From Fragilaria crotonensis (Eukaryota > Bacillariophyta > Fragilariophyceae > Fragilariales > Fragilariaceae): a DNA stretch of 64,000 bases. The first letter of the stretch is position 1; every line of letters starts with the position of its first letter. A model generated the notes under the pieces. It was not told where the DNA came from, searched no databases, and worked only from the letters and a program-made list of their open reading frames with translations. Of the stretch, positions 30,647 to 42,908 are shown piece by piece. The DNA is taken from the NCBI GenBank assembly GCA_022925895.1, contig JAKSYS010000004.1, positions 248,001 to 312,000 on the forward strand, given 5' to 3'. The position numbers and the translations under genes were made by a program.

Positions 30647-31176
30647 CCCTATTCTCAGCTCTCAGAAGAGGCAACTGATAGCGTCTCAATGTTGAAATGT
30701 GCCGCAAAAGGCAGGGTAAGGGAAAAGTGAAATTAGGTTGAGAGATCACTCGAATGATCATAAAATTCACGTACTCGACCAAATATGAATAATATGGTTG
30801 GTTGACAAGGATTCACAATTTGAATGATGATTTTTAGCCCAACCATCTTTTCTGAAGACCTCGAACATACCAGATACTATTGTGAAACCAAGTCGATTTG
30901 TGGTCAGAAAGGGCTGTAATTCGGACGACGACAGACGTATAGTGGACACGTTGTTCCATTCGGCCAGTGAGAGACGAGCACGACATACAGAGAACACATT
31001 TGAAACCTTCATTTAACTAATTTATACGTGGTACGACTACATTTGACGAGCTTTGCCTAATTGAAGAAGGCAGAACCCAAGATTTGTTTGACGCCATTCA
31101 ATCATAGTTAACTCAAAAATGAGAAGGCTGGGCACTGACAAGCGTGGTCCAAGTAGACACCTAGTGAAGCCAACGC
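30647..31176. other. 5' flank of the TAZ gene, no gene seen
   Basis: The AT-rich stretch must hold the TAZ gene promoter. No further reading frame with motifs was found on either strand, and no repeat stands out before the foldback element begins at 31177. Confidence 0.55.
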
Positions 31177-32444
31177 GGTTGCGGGAAACACCGATTAATC
31201 AATACGGTTCCCGCAACCCCGAAGAATTCCGGCGTACAGTTCAGTGCTGGAATCAGTACAGAATACAAGTACTGTACTGGAATACAGAGTACTGTAGTAT
31301 AAGAGTATAGTAACAATATATATATATATAAGACTACGGATAAAATGAAATAATATATTTGATTACTTGTGCTTCCTCCTAAAAACCCAGAACTCTACTA
31401 CTAGAGATAACACCGTTTTCCAGGGTTCGTAACGGCATCTCGGATCGCGCTTCCATTGAACAGCTTGTATTGCTATCGTATGATATATGCATATATGTCA
31501 TACGTATGATGAGCATGTAAGATACGCGAAGGACAAAGTCGGCAGTTTTTTTAGGGGTTGCGGGAACCGTCTGGAATTGATTCTCTGGTGTCACGCTATT
31601 GCGTCAGAGAGAGCTCAACACGGATTCGACAATCATATAGGAAGTTGTCCGAGTGATCCGATAAGTTGTCCGAGTGATCAGAGAAGTTGTCCGAGTGATC
31701 CGAGAAGTTGTCCGAGAGCGTATCCCTAATGCATAGCGGTACTGAGTACTAGGGTGTGTAGGAATGTCAGTAGAGTAGTCCATGTAAAAGTAATTTCATC
31801 CTCTGAAACGAGTTTCAAAAAGTCAAATCGCTCCGAAAAGTCATTTCAAGAAATGAGTGATCCGGAATTGGGATCACTTCTTTTTAATCCCTGTAGACCT
31901 ATACCAGAAGCTACACAAAAATAGGGTTAAGAAGTGATCCAGAAGGACAACTCGAAAATCCTCCGGACAACTCGAAAATTCTCTGAAAGACGCTATTTTT
32001 GTCGAGCTCCATTTTTCGATAATAGTACAAAACAACAAATCGAAACCAGCTGTTTCCCGCATCCCCTTAAAAAAGCTGCCGGCTTTGTCCTTCGGCTTTC
32101 TTACATAGTAATCAAAGGTACAAGTACCATGGTATGACATATATGCATATATCATACTGCTAAGCTATACGAGCTGATCAATGGCAGAGATCCAAGACGC
32201 CGTTAAAAACCCTGGAAAACGGTTTTCTCTCTAGTAGAGTTCTGGGTTTTTAGGAGGAAGCATACTTAATCAAATATATTATTTCATTTTATCCGTAGTC
32301 TAGAATATATATATTGTTGCTATACTCTTATACATACTCCATATTTCAGTACTCTCTACTGATACCAGTACTGAACTGTACTACTACACCGGAATTTTTC
32401 GGGGTTGCGGGAACCGTAGTGAAAAATCGGTGTTTCCCGCAACC
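31177..32444. mobile_element. Foldback element with ~430-bp inverted arms and inner tandem repeats
   Basis: Bases 31177 to about 31610 are an imperfect inverted copy of about 32020-32444. Matching landmarks appear in mirror order: GGTTGCGGGAAACACCGATT, a (TA)n tract, GACTACGGATAAAATGAAAT, CCTAAAAACCCAGAACTCTA, TATATGCATATA and GGGGTTGCGGGAA. Each outermost end is itself a ~42-bp hairpin (GGTTGCGGGAA to TTCCCGCAACC). The centre has four tandem ~21-bp units of AAGTTGTCCGAGTGATC (31642-31716). Inverted relatives (GGACAACTCG) lie near 31948-31975. No protein is encoded. This is the architecture of foldback DNA transposons mobilised in trans. Confidence 0.75.
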
Positions 32445-33172
32445 CCAACCCTCAAACCAGTAGTTTTTAGTTTAAGACACTCGCATGTTACGAGTCGTAC
32501 ATAGCGTCTTGGGGGCTCTTTCGTATTGGCAAGAGACTGCGTTGTCTCCTTTGTAACGCAACCATCACCCTACCGGTCGAAGCACACGGTAAATGGACAA
32601 GACCCCCTAAGATTTGGCATTCTTGTCCTCCAATTTCTACGTACAATACTACCGGTAGTATGTTGATTCTTGTTCCTGGTACCAGGTAGCTCCCGTTAGC
32701 CACTTGCGAAGGGCGCACACACGCGTCGAGAATCTTGTTCCGGCCTCCTCGTTACTACTATTGGAACGTATCGGGGTAAATGGAGAACGCGGAGCTTGTA
32801 TAAAGCATAATAATACCGGCAGTTCTGGAAGAATTCTTGGCGTGCGTGCACTTTGTTTACAGCACGCTTCATTGGCCTCAGTGAAGCCTGCCCCTCCGCT
32901 CCAATTGCTGATGGGCGGAGTTGGGCAAGGACCGCGGACGTTGGTAGCATCGTGATTGTTATGTTACAATTCTGCACGCTGTAGACTGTAGTATGTCGAA
33001 AGAGGTAACATACAGTACTCAGTGTATATTTCACATGTAGCCGTACCTAATACTCCAGTACTACTACCTCGTAACTCGTATGATAACTCGTGACTCGTGA
33101 CTCGTGACCATTCAGCATTCAGCCAATGCGATTTACTACAGTATTGACAGCCTTCACGCTTCACGGAATATC
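32445..33172. other. Intergenic between foldback and LTR elements
   Basis: No gene is supported. It contains CTACCGGTAGTA near 32650, ACCTGGTACCAGGTAG-like palindromic pieces near 32680 (with neighbouring variants) and a GTGACTCGTGACTCGTGAC triplication near 33090. TATC at 33169-33172 is the left target-site duplication of the copia element. Confidence 0.5.
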
Positions 33173-33321
33173 TGAGCGAAAGTAGACGAAAGGACATGGT
33201 CGAACGTGTACAGTAAGCTAGTTAAGCAGTGCTTGCAATCTAAGCACGAGCAACGTATTCATGCATGGTGGTACCGTACTGTCACCGACGATACCAACGA
33301 TACCACGCGTATATTTAATCA
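33173..33321 (-). repeat. 3' LTR of the copia element
   Basis: The 149-bp direct repeat is identical to 39610-39758. It begins TGAGCG and ends AATCA on the plus strand. It is the 3' LTR because the element is coded on the minus strand. Confidence 0.93.
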
Positions 33322-33449
33322 GTCCCCTCGATCTAATGGGATAGACGAGACGTGTAGCACCTTAGATCGTTGACACTCAGCCCACAATGATATTTAGCTA
33401 GCTCGATAAAACAGCAAGCAAGGAAACCCTAGTAACCTGCAAACCTCGG

Positions 33450-36050
33450 TGAGGGGGTCATCATTTGTGGTCGACAATATCGTATAATATCAATCCAACC
33501 AAGTGGTCACGCTTTTGGCCACCGGGAATCAGTTTCGTACAGATGTCAGCTGGGTTGTCATTAGTTGACACATGCCCAACCAGACATTCGCCCATTGCCA
33601 CAGCTTCGCGCACGGCATGATAGCAGACCGAATTCGACTTCTTTTTCAATACGGATTCTGGTCGCTGAGTGTTGTGCACAACCGACATGTTGTCGCCGTA
33701 AATGTAAGAAGGTCCGGACAACGGCACGCCCATCATTCGGACAACGGCACGCCCATCATTCGGAGCTTATAGCGAATACCACGTAGCGTCTCCATACCCT
33801 GCTTCATCGCAACAAATTCGGCTCCAAAAACGCTAGTCTCGATTGTAGACTGTTTCTTGGAAAACCACGTTATTGGGGCCATGTTCAGGTATATGATGAA
33901 GCCGGTTCGCGATCGTCGCGTTTTCTTGTCGCCAGCGTGGTCTGAATCCACGAACAGACGTAGATCCACATCCTTGCCTCGAGGAGTTGGCGCGTTTGGT
34001 GGGATTGCCTCTTTTACACTCCCATAAAAGGCTTTCCAATCGCACTCTTTAAATGACGTCATGTCAATCAGGGGGTACGATGGATCGAATACAATCCTAG
34101 CATTGTGTCGTTTCTCAACATAATTGAAAAGGTGGAAAACCGCCTCCAGGTGACCTTCTCTTGGCAACGCCAGGTAGGAAGCAAGTTCGGATACTTCCGT
34201 GATGATATCGATACGCCCCAACTCGACACACCAACGCAACACACCAATCTGTGTTTGATAAAAGGATGCATGTGTCGCGTCAAGTTCGGGCGTCGTGTCG
34301 AGTTCGGGTGCATAGTTCAAAGGGAACGGGCCACTCGTTCGCTTGGCCCAGGGTCGAGTAGGGAAGTGCAGACTGTGGTATGCCTTTACGTTGGCAACAG
34401 CAGCCTGAATATACTTACTCGAACTCATGCCCCATGCGTGAACCCCATTTGGCAAAGTCATCTGACGTAGCTTTGCCCCGAGATAAAATTCAGGGTCTCG
34501 AATCGATCCTGGTTTGGTTTTGAAGAAATGGTCGATTTCGTTCAACGCCTTAATTCCGTTGTGATGCACGACCAAGATGTCGTCGACATACAATAAGCAA
34601 TAGGCATAGTAATGATATCCGTCATCACCCCTCACCTCAGATTTGAGCCACACATCTGGATCTGCTTTGCACGACTCCCAGCCGAGATGTCGCATGCAAT
34701 CCGCCAAGTGATTCCTGAAGGACGCACCAGCGGATTTCAACCCATAGAGTGCGCGAACAATAATGGCTTTCTTTCCTGCGTCGGCTCCGAACTCTGGTCC
34801 CAGCCGACACCAGATTTTCTCCCCAACTGGCGCAGTCAGGTAGGCATTTTCGATGTCCGCGGTTTTGACCTCAAGGTCATTCAAAGCAGCCAACGTCAAA
34901 GCGATTCGTACTGATTCACGAGATACAACGCTCGCATAGGTGATTGACGCAGGCGCTTCAGTCATATGTCCGCCGGCAACGAGTCTGGCCTTACGTTGGA
35001 AATCCTCCATTTTTACGTCAAACACAAGATGGCATCGAATCTCTTGAAAAGTAGGCGGAGGATGCTCCCCACCATCGAGTATTTGAAACGCGATTCGAAC
35101 CTTAGCCATTTCCTTCCGGATCGCATCTTGCCATAACGTGTTTCCATTCTCATTGTCAATGCGAACGCAATCTTCGTATGTTTTCGGCACTTCTATGCCA
35201 AACTTATGTGTCCTTTTGTGATACCGACTGTTCACCACAGCGATAATTCGATTTCGGCGGCGGATAGTGTATGGCACCCACCACGCGAATGCGGGCTCAT
35301 TGTCGATACCGTGCGCTATCGCGTAGTCGGCGAGCTCGACAGGGTTTGACTCCTTAAGGTCAGCGAGCCGTTCCCATGACGTGCTCCCGTCTTTCCACTC
35401 CACACAAAGTTTCCACCCTTTCGTTGTCTTTCGAAGATGACGATTGTTGCCACGTTGGATATACATGTCCGCCCGGTCAACAGCATGTTCATCCTTTCTG
35501 TGGTCGATAATACCGGCCATCAGCATAAACTGGTTGCCTTCAGTGTCGCACATTGAGTACATATTTTGTGCTATGACGTTCGCAGCAAGTTCCGCCGTTT
35601 GGCCATCGGCAAACTCGACCTCGTACGTCCGAGTATCGAGTATGGGGTTGGAGTGTGCCGTACCACGAAGACTCCCATCCGCACCACGCTTGCGTTCCCT
35701 GACGCGTGCGTTCATCATGCGGTCGCCTATCGGGAGTGTGACACTTGCTCCCACGTAGCGATCGTGTGTGTCGACGTCGACTTCATCGTCGATGTCTGTC
35801 GCTTGCATGGCCTCGCCATCATCATCATCAGAATAGGCCTGGTAGGTTGGAGTATCAAAAGATTCAAGTTCAGGGTCATTCGAAAAATCCTCGTACTTAA
35901 AACCTTCACCTAGTGCTGAGTTGACCGAATTCGTGAACTCTTCACGTTTACGCTTCATCGCCTCATCCGCCATCTCATCGGGAGTTAAATGACGGACGGT
36001 GGAGCGATATACTATCTGGCCGTTTGCTTTAAGTATCTTTCGCGTCATGG
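33450..36050 (-). other. Copia reverse transcriptase and RNase H region (rounded bounds)
   Basis: The reverse transcriptase has the active-site motif YVDDI, preceded by TADIENAYLTAP and LYGLKSAG, which are copia-specific. The RNase H follows with LFVDSDHAGDKKTRRSRTG and, further on, DNMSVVHNT. Bounds are rounded. As part of an inactive LTR element it is described only as a fossil. Confidence 0.88.
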
Positions 36051-36249
36051 CAGGTCCGATGTCGATCGCGGCCCTAGGTCTCTACCGAGAATCATTGCAT
36101 CATCTGGGTACGTGACGGACGTGTCACGAAACATTACCCATTCGTACCATTTGAACAGTGCCAGTGGCGATATCCGCTGTCTCGCCACTGACCACTGTTT
36201 CGGTACTGTCCGTTCAGCCTGTATATATCGTGTGCTGTCAGGGAGCGCG

Positions 36250-37600
36250 TAGGCCTCACGTTCTAGGCAGTCATCCCAGAGTCGCTTCGGAGCAGCAGAT
36301 CGAACCATCTGCCGTCCCACTCTTTCTTTAGCTCGCGGATCGCGGCCTCCGCTGCATTCGACCATGGGGTATGAGGTTCTGTTTGGCGAACATGCACCCC
36401 TGCCTCACGGCACTTGCGGCGAAATAAGCCCATTGTTTGTTCACGAGCGCCGTCCATTATGATAGTGTTCGGAACACCCTCACGTTGAAACAGCAATGAT
36501 AAACCCTCATGGGCTTGGGACTTCTTCGCCATGGGGTATGCTCTGCACCACCCATCGGCAGTCGCGAATATCTGGGCGTATTTGTTGTTGCGTCTTGATG
36601 CCAAGTTGGATATAAGGGTATCCGTGAAACAGTCAATTGGCAAACGACGATACCGAAGCTGTCGGTCATTAGTACGAAATCTACGTGACAGAGTCGGATG
36701 TAATACCGTGCGGACGCCGCGTTGCGTTGTAGCGTCCACCGTTCGCTTCGCTGTCTGACGGTCAATGCCCCAGTTTCGGGCCAATAAATCGGGATCAAAG
36801 CGCTTCCCTTCTCCCAGTCGACGTATGGCGCCTATCTCACGAGTTATGGAGTCTGAGAAGAATGCGTCGTCAAGGGTCGGCGAGATCTGTCGAATGGATT
36901 GCATGGCGCCATCACATCCAGTTCCGATGGTGCGCGCGCAAAGCGTCTTGGAGACTGTGCAGAGGCGGCGCGACGGCGGTGCACCTATTCGGTCCCCTGT
37001 CTCCGAGGCGTATTTCGTGAGCGCTTGTTCCTGTTGTGCGAATGTGGGGTCGTAAGGGTCATAGGCGGGTTCATCGCTGGTAAGACAGAGATGAGGTAAA
37101 GATTCAAATTCTTCAATCGTCGGCTTGCGAGACGGAAACGAAGATGAGACCCCTCTGATCGACAGCGGAATCACATAGGGCGAACCGAGTTGTTCAGTCG
37201 GTATAACCAGGGAATGCGTATAGTCCGTGATTTTGTCAGCGAGGAAACGAGGTGTCTCGTTAACCTTCACGTCATTCAGGCGGACCTGCATTGTGGAAAG
37301 CAAGTTGTGACGAAGGTCGGGTATGTGGATGGCTTGGTGGACGAGCAGGATAACCGCCTCGCCCGACACGGGATCATCGTATGCAAGCGCGGCAGATACT
37401 GTTCTCAGGTCTCGCGCGGTTGGACCAGAAGGATCGTATCCAGTAACATTTATAGGTCTTTCGTAGTCGTGGACTATTAGGGACATTATCCCCTACTGCA
37501 CATTGGTCAGCATGGGAATCAAGGTCTGTATAGGATTCGCCAGACACAGATACATCGAGCGACCCAAGCGTGCGTAGCACGGCCAACACGTGTTGTCACT
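36250..37600 (-). other. Copia protease and integrase region (rounded bounds)
   Basis: A DSHAD segment fits the aspartic protease active site seen in diatom copia elements. The integrase core follows, with DCFTDTL, FATADGW, IIMDGAREQ and a later AEAAIRELK region. Bounds are rounded; fossil description only. Confidence 0.75.
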
Positions 37601-39300
37601 TCTTGGATTCGACGATCGAAACCTTCTTCTGACGGGAGAGAGACGGGTTGGAGCGGTTGCTACCAGCTTTGGATTTCTCATCGTCACTGGAATCAGAGTC
37701 GTCGGACGCGGCGGTCGCCTCGTCGTTAACGGCGGCCTTTCCCAGCTGTTTGGCGAGCTGAGATACCTGACGACTGACGGCTTTGCGAATGATTTCCTTA
37801 TTCTTATCTTTGCCGTCCTTCCCTTTTGACCCTTTGACCTTACTGTCTTTAGCGCCGGGTTTATGTCCCCTCTTGAGGCGCTTGGACGCTAGTTCTTTCT
37901 TCTGGTCAGGGGTCAAGCCGCTGTATTCTTCCTTCGTATAATACCTGTCTTCGACGGCATCAAACTTACGTTTCCCGGTTTTCAATTCCGAGATGTTGAC
38001 CGTTGCGTTGGTCCTACCTTTAGACGTCTGTCGGATATAATCCTGATAGAGCGTGACGCACCCATCAAAATCAAGTCGCAATTTCTCGTCAGACATAATG
38101 CGGGTTTTGACCGCATCGAACTTGTCCGTCTTGATCCCATCGAGGAGATAACGGACTTTAGACCTCGGGTCGATTCCGGTATAACCGTGTTCGACGAGGC
38201 CCTCCATGATTGAATGCTGTTGTGAACGTTCACATATCGTTCAAAGTCCCAACGGCGCTGCTCACCGTTGTAGACTGTCGATTTCAGCTTATCCTCGGCT
38301 TGTGCCGCCATGTTGTCGACGTTATTCGGGCCAAGGAAGTGCTGGTAAAGGCCATGAAAGGCCATCCTACCGTCGCGAGCCCTCTGCGCCGGCTTGACAT
38401 AGGTCCAAGACGAATGATCCCGCGTGATCTTCGAGATGATATCCCAGACCTTTTCTCTGTTAGCCAAGTAAACAGGGTCTGGGACTCTGACGTTGTCGTC
38501 ACCGAGCGTAAAGTGGGGAGCGCGAGCTATCATCTCATCTTGCTTGGTGGGGTAGTTGGTCGGTGGATCCGCACCCGTGGGAATGGCCTCATCCTTACGG
38601 ATAACGTAAGCCAATGGGATTTTCCTTTCTCCAAGGTACGACCTGAGGTATTCCTCGATCGACTCCATTGTCTTTGGCCAATCTTTAGCATTGATGGTTG
38701 GAAGATCGCCGGTCGGGGCCTTATACGTAGACTCAAACTCACGAAGCTCGCGGACGGTGCGAATCGTTTCAAGTGTAATGTCAGGGGCATGTACAACACG
38801 ACTGACACGTGCTTGATGTCGGAGGTAGAACGCCATGAGCTTCAAATGCCCTTCGGCACGTTGGTTGACTTGGACACCTGGGTTCTGGACCTGGGCAGCC
38901 CCAGCGGCTCCAGGGACCATCCCGCCAGGGCGACGGAGAACCTTACAGAGGCTTTCGATCTCCTCATCAGTCATAAGCCTCACTTCGTCAAGAGAATCAA
39001 TCCCTTGCTCTTCAACAAGAGCTTGGGCGGCAGCTTCGGTGAAGCCAATCCTAGTCATGGTTGCGCGCATCACAGCGTTCTGCATGGTTGAAGAAAAGAG
39101 GTTCCTGCGTGGAAAAGCAAAAACGCGAGTTTTCGATAATTGTGCCGATCGAGAAGCGATATTGGTCTCAAGTCGTTGAGTTTCGACCCGTTGAATCGGG
39201 GTACCGGTGAAACCAGATGTATGTGAATATTGGTGTCGTATAATGATACACGGTAGTGTAAACGGACAAAACGAATCACGTAACAAATTTCACATCCGCA
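37600..39300 (-). other. Copia gag region (rounded bounds)
   Basis: A Lys/Gly-rich stretch (KRGHKPGAKDSKVKGSKGKD) and an upstream helical part with LARNDGVQV-type composition lie where gag is expected, next to the 5' LTR. Assignment is by position and composition more than by motif. Bounds are rounded. Confidence 0.6.
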
Positions 39301-39609
39301 CGTCACTGCGGGACATCGGTGACGGTGCTCCGTGACGATTGAGGCATCATTGACGATGATGCGCTGTTTCCCAGGGTTGGTTGCCCAAGTGGAACGACCA
39401 AGGCAGGCCACGCGATGATCCATACGCGTTATGGTCACTGTTGGTGGGCAGTTCGAAGCATGCTTAGGCTGGCAGCCGTTTGAAGTGTGAGTATGTCCTA
39501 CAACTGAATGTTGAAACGATGACGGTCGGGAATCATCCCTGCAAAACCGACATAGGCGCGTGACGACGACACAGCGATTCATTGTGGTTAGAGATTGGGT
39601 CTGATAAAC

Positions 39610-39758
39610 TGAGCGAAAGTAGACGAAAGGACATGGTCGAACGTGTACAGTAAGCTAGTTAAGCAGTGCTTGCAATCTAAGCACGAGCAACGTATTCATG
39701 CATGGTGGTACCGTACTGTCACCGACGATACCAACGATACCACGCGTATATTTAATCA
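39610..39758 (-). repeat. 5' LTR of the copia element
   Basis: The 149-bp repeat is identical to 33173-33321. It would carry the element's promoter. The bases just inside it (GTTTATCAGACCCAATC on the minus strand) occupy the primer-binding site position. Confidence 0.92.
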
Positions 39759-40515
39759 TATCCCCATCGTTGCTACGTTGCTCTCGTAACTATGGGACCC
39801 CGGAGGTATCGTAGTCGTATTCATACTTTCTTTTACTAGTACGGCGTGTCGCATCCGACAAATTTATTGTCGTGGACACGTCACGACGTGGTACTTCACT
39901 CCAGAGTCGTGCTGGCATTGAACTAATGCTGAAACGGAAGTGCAGTGTATGTACTGTACTGTATGTAAAATGTAGCATACTGTCTACTCTGTTGAACGGT
40001 TGTTCTTGCAGGCTATTTTTCAAAAATCATTAGATAGCCGTGCATTTTTTAACAGTGCCGTTAACCAAGTTCTGTTCTTCACATGAATCAGGATTCAGCA
40101 TGAATCAGGGGTTCGTAATCTACGTAAAAGTTGTGTAGGATTCATATGCTTCACAGTCTCCATCGTTGGGTTCCGTATTAATCTTGCGTAGGATAGTGGA
40201 GGTGTCAAGAATCGTCACTGACATCATCTCAATGATATCGCAGCGCCCCAGGCTTGACACCTTCGGAGCGCGAGCCATAACTCACATACAAGGTACAGGT
40301 ACCACTTGATTCACAGGGCGTAGGTCACAGGTCGCAGGCCGTCGTCCAGACAACTACCAGGATCCTCACCAATTGACATTGGTTTTCGAAGAGCAACTCC
40401 GACCTTGTTAAGAACCAGTTCGTAATCCTCGAGTACTGAGTACTACCACGCATAGTCCTCGAATCACAACAACCATCCGCGCTGTTTCTTGCACTAGACC
40501 TTTCAGTTTCACCGC
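39759..40515. promoter_or_regulatory. 5' flank of the TALE homeobox gene
   Basis: This 757-bp spacer between the copia element and the homeobox gene carries that gene's promoter. ATGAATCAGG is repeated near 40083 and 40100. GTACTGTACTGTATG lies near 39951. A copia element now sits directly upstream, which could alter expression. Confidence 0.5.
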
Positions 40516-42908
40516 ATGAACCAAGGGCCTTCGACTATTGCCACTCGTCCCGCCCAAATTGAGCCATTTCCTGCTTTCAATCAAAGGACCCTTTCAGCTA
40601 GAATCAGCCGTCGGTTAGCGAGGAACAGCAGTAACAATCAAAGCAACAGCATGACTGATGCGAAAGAGGAACACGACATGTCATCGGATGAGGATGACGA
40701 GAAGGGCAAGGGATCGGCAAAATCGAGACGCGAGCTTCCCTCTGGCGCGGTTTCGACTTTGAAAGCTTGGCTATTGTCACCTGATCATTTCACCCATCCA
40801 TACCCGACTCCACAAGATCAAATCATGTTGATGCAGAAGACTGGCATTGACAAGAAACAGTTGAAAAACTGGTTTACCAATGCACGAAGGCGAATATGGA
40901 AACCAATGCTAAAGAAGCAAATTGATCAGGGAAAACTTACTGCAACTGGAGGTGGTGGTGGAGGTGTCGCTGTTGTAGGTCCTGGGTTAATGATGCAAGT
41001 ACCAGGAACTGCTTCTGCCGTGCTTCATACTGGCGAGGCTGAGAACGTCCCGTCTGCCCACACTGTCCATGCACACTACCAACAAGCTGGTCAGCAACAG
41101 CCAACTCAACCGCAGCAGCAGCCACAACAGGTAAGCTGGCATGCGCGTGCCGATTCTTATCGCTTTCGTGTTTCGTTTCGTTTCAATCTCAGTCTAAACA
41201 CTCTATCCTTCTATTCAGTATGATCAGTTCGGCAACCCGATCTTTGTCATTCCTCAGCAAATACAACAGCAGCAACAGCAACAACAACAACAGCCGTTGT
41301 CTCAAAATGACTACAGTCAGCAATTCTATCAGCCGCAACAACAATATGCAGAACAGCAGCAACACCAAATCGCAAACATGGGAACCAGCGGTTCCATCGG
41401 CTCTCTGCCTCCAATGGGTTCGTCCGGTACAATTTCTACCAACATTTCGGCACCATCGATGAACAAGACTGATAGCCACGCCGTCCTGATGGAGCTTTTT
41501 GCACGTGATCAAGATCTGGTTCGTCAAGCTACCGAATCAGCCAAGATGAAGAAAGCCACCAGCGGCATCAACACGGACCAGCAGAGTCAATCATCGCTGG
41601 GTCAATTTGGGAATCAGCACTGATGAAGATGGGGTCGCAGTCGAAACTTACGAGCGTCCCCAGCATGAATTCATGGCCACACTTTTCCAGCATTTCATCG
41701 CTAAACAATTTAGGATCCATGACTGGCGTCAAGAGTATCACGAGCATGAGCGGATTTGATCTGGCAAGTCAGGGGAACTTGAACAAGATGGGAAACCTTG
41801 CGCAAGTGAAGAGCATGGAATCCATGGGAAAGAACGATTCCTATGCGTTCTTGGAAGTGTTTTTCGGTGATCGGAGCATGAGCAGTGTGAACATGGCGGC
41901 GGGTGGAAAGGACAGCAGTCGGGGTGTTAAGAGGGAACGCGAGGAAGACAATGATGTTGGCCTGTCATTGGATGCCGATGAAACGCCTCCCACTTCCAAG
42001 TCTCATTTGGATTTGGGGCCAGCGCGAGCATTGGGTGCTCCTGCCCCCGCTCCACTTCCTTCCAAGGATCCAATGGTCGATACTGGTACTCTTAAACGTG
42101 CCTACGACGATGCACTTGCAGCCCGCGGTTTAATGTCGGTCAGTCGCAGCAGCGAAAATTTATCAGACCTTGCACTTCCAGCCAAGATGCAGAGGACTTT
42201 GTCGCAGCAGTACTTGCGCCAGCACCAAGCACAAGCTCAGGCTGCCCAGCAGCAGCAGCAACAACAACAGCAGCAGGTTCAACATTCGTATGCTAAATTC
42301 GTGTATCCTCCTGCGAATACCATGCAGGCTGTTCAGGTCGCTGATGCAACAGCTGCTCAGGGTGCGGCTCCTTCGAGTCAGCAGTATCCCGGGCAGCACC
42401 CTCAACAGCAACAGCAGCAGCAACAACAACAAACTCCTGTGCAATACTTTCAGCAGCACAATGTCCAAACTCCGGCTTCGGATGCTGCTGGGGAAGTGCA
42501 GGTCCCGTCTGCATCCACCTGTGGACGCTGCCATGCTACAGGAGTTGATACTCAGCTTCGTCCTTGTGGCCACATGTTTCACGAGCGGTGCTTGAAACCA
42601 ACTCTTCAAGTGCCTGCTGGTCAGCCAAAGTGTCCCATTGACAACATACCAATCCAATCGGCATTGCTTGCTGTTCCAACTGATGAGGTGAGATGAAGTT
42701 TAGAGAATTCGGCCACAGTTTGGTCGTCCTGTTTTATACCCGCAACACTTGACTGCGTTTGATGACGATGAGCAACGTTTCTAACCGATGATGATTACTG
42801 CAAATACAGACGAAGCAGCAGCAGCAACAACAGGCGTGGTGCGAGGGGGTTAGCGCTCCAAAGTATAACCCTGCTGTTTCTGCCGAATCTTCCAGCACGA
42901 CGGCATGA
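40516..42908 (+). CDS. TALE homeodomain protein with C-terminal RING-like finger, three exons
   Basis: Exon 1 is 40516-41130 (615 bp). Intron 1 (41131-41218, GTAAGC...TTCAG) is followed by exon 2 from 41219. Intron 2 (42688-42809, GTGAGA...TACAG) leads to exon 3, 42810-42908. The homeodomain (about residues 68-140) is of TALE class: AVSTLKAWLLSPDHFTHPYP, the three-residue loop extension, and helix 3 KKQLKNWFTNARRRIWKP. A long Gln-rich disordered region follows, then two related blocks, KTDSHAVLMELFARD and KNDSYAFLEVFFGD. Last is a RING-like zinc finger: CGRCHATGVDTQLRPCGHMF, HERC and KCPIDN. In exon 2 the frame changes at 41621-41623, where TGA overlaps the ATG of the next frame (TGATG). The repeated DSxA/Y..LExFF block on both sides argues for one protein and a one-base error. 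It is probably a nuclear transcription factor. Confidence 0.85.

Larger units (their letters stand above)
33173..39758 (-). mobile_element. Ty1/copia LTR retrotransposon, young, with several breaks
   Basis: A 6.6-kb element on the minus strand, bounded by two identical 149-bp LTRs (TG...CA) and by TATC target duplications (33169-33172 and 39759-39762). In its own direction the order is LTR, gag, protease, integrase, reverse transcriptase, RNase H, LTR. The integrase-before-RT order places it in Ty1/copia; a diatom (CoDi-like) lineage is likely. A purine-rich tract (GAGGGGAC) adjoins the inner edge of the 3' LTR. The coding part is broken in about four places, so the copy reads as inactive. 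The identical LTRs mean the insertion itself is recent. Confidence 0.92.

Noticed and set aside
34105-35913. Plus-strand open frames inside the copia element
   Set aside because: They are antisense shadows of the reverse transcriptase region.
38210-39091. Plus-strand open frame of 293 codons inside the copia element
   Set aside because: Antisense to the gag region, with no motif of its own.
41189-42657. Minus-strand Leu-rich frames opposite the TALE gene
   Set aside because: Poly-Leu runs come from antisense CAG/CAA repeats that encode Gln on the plus strand.
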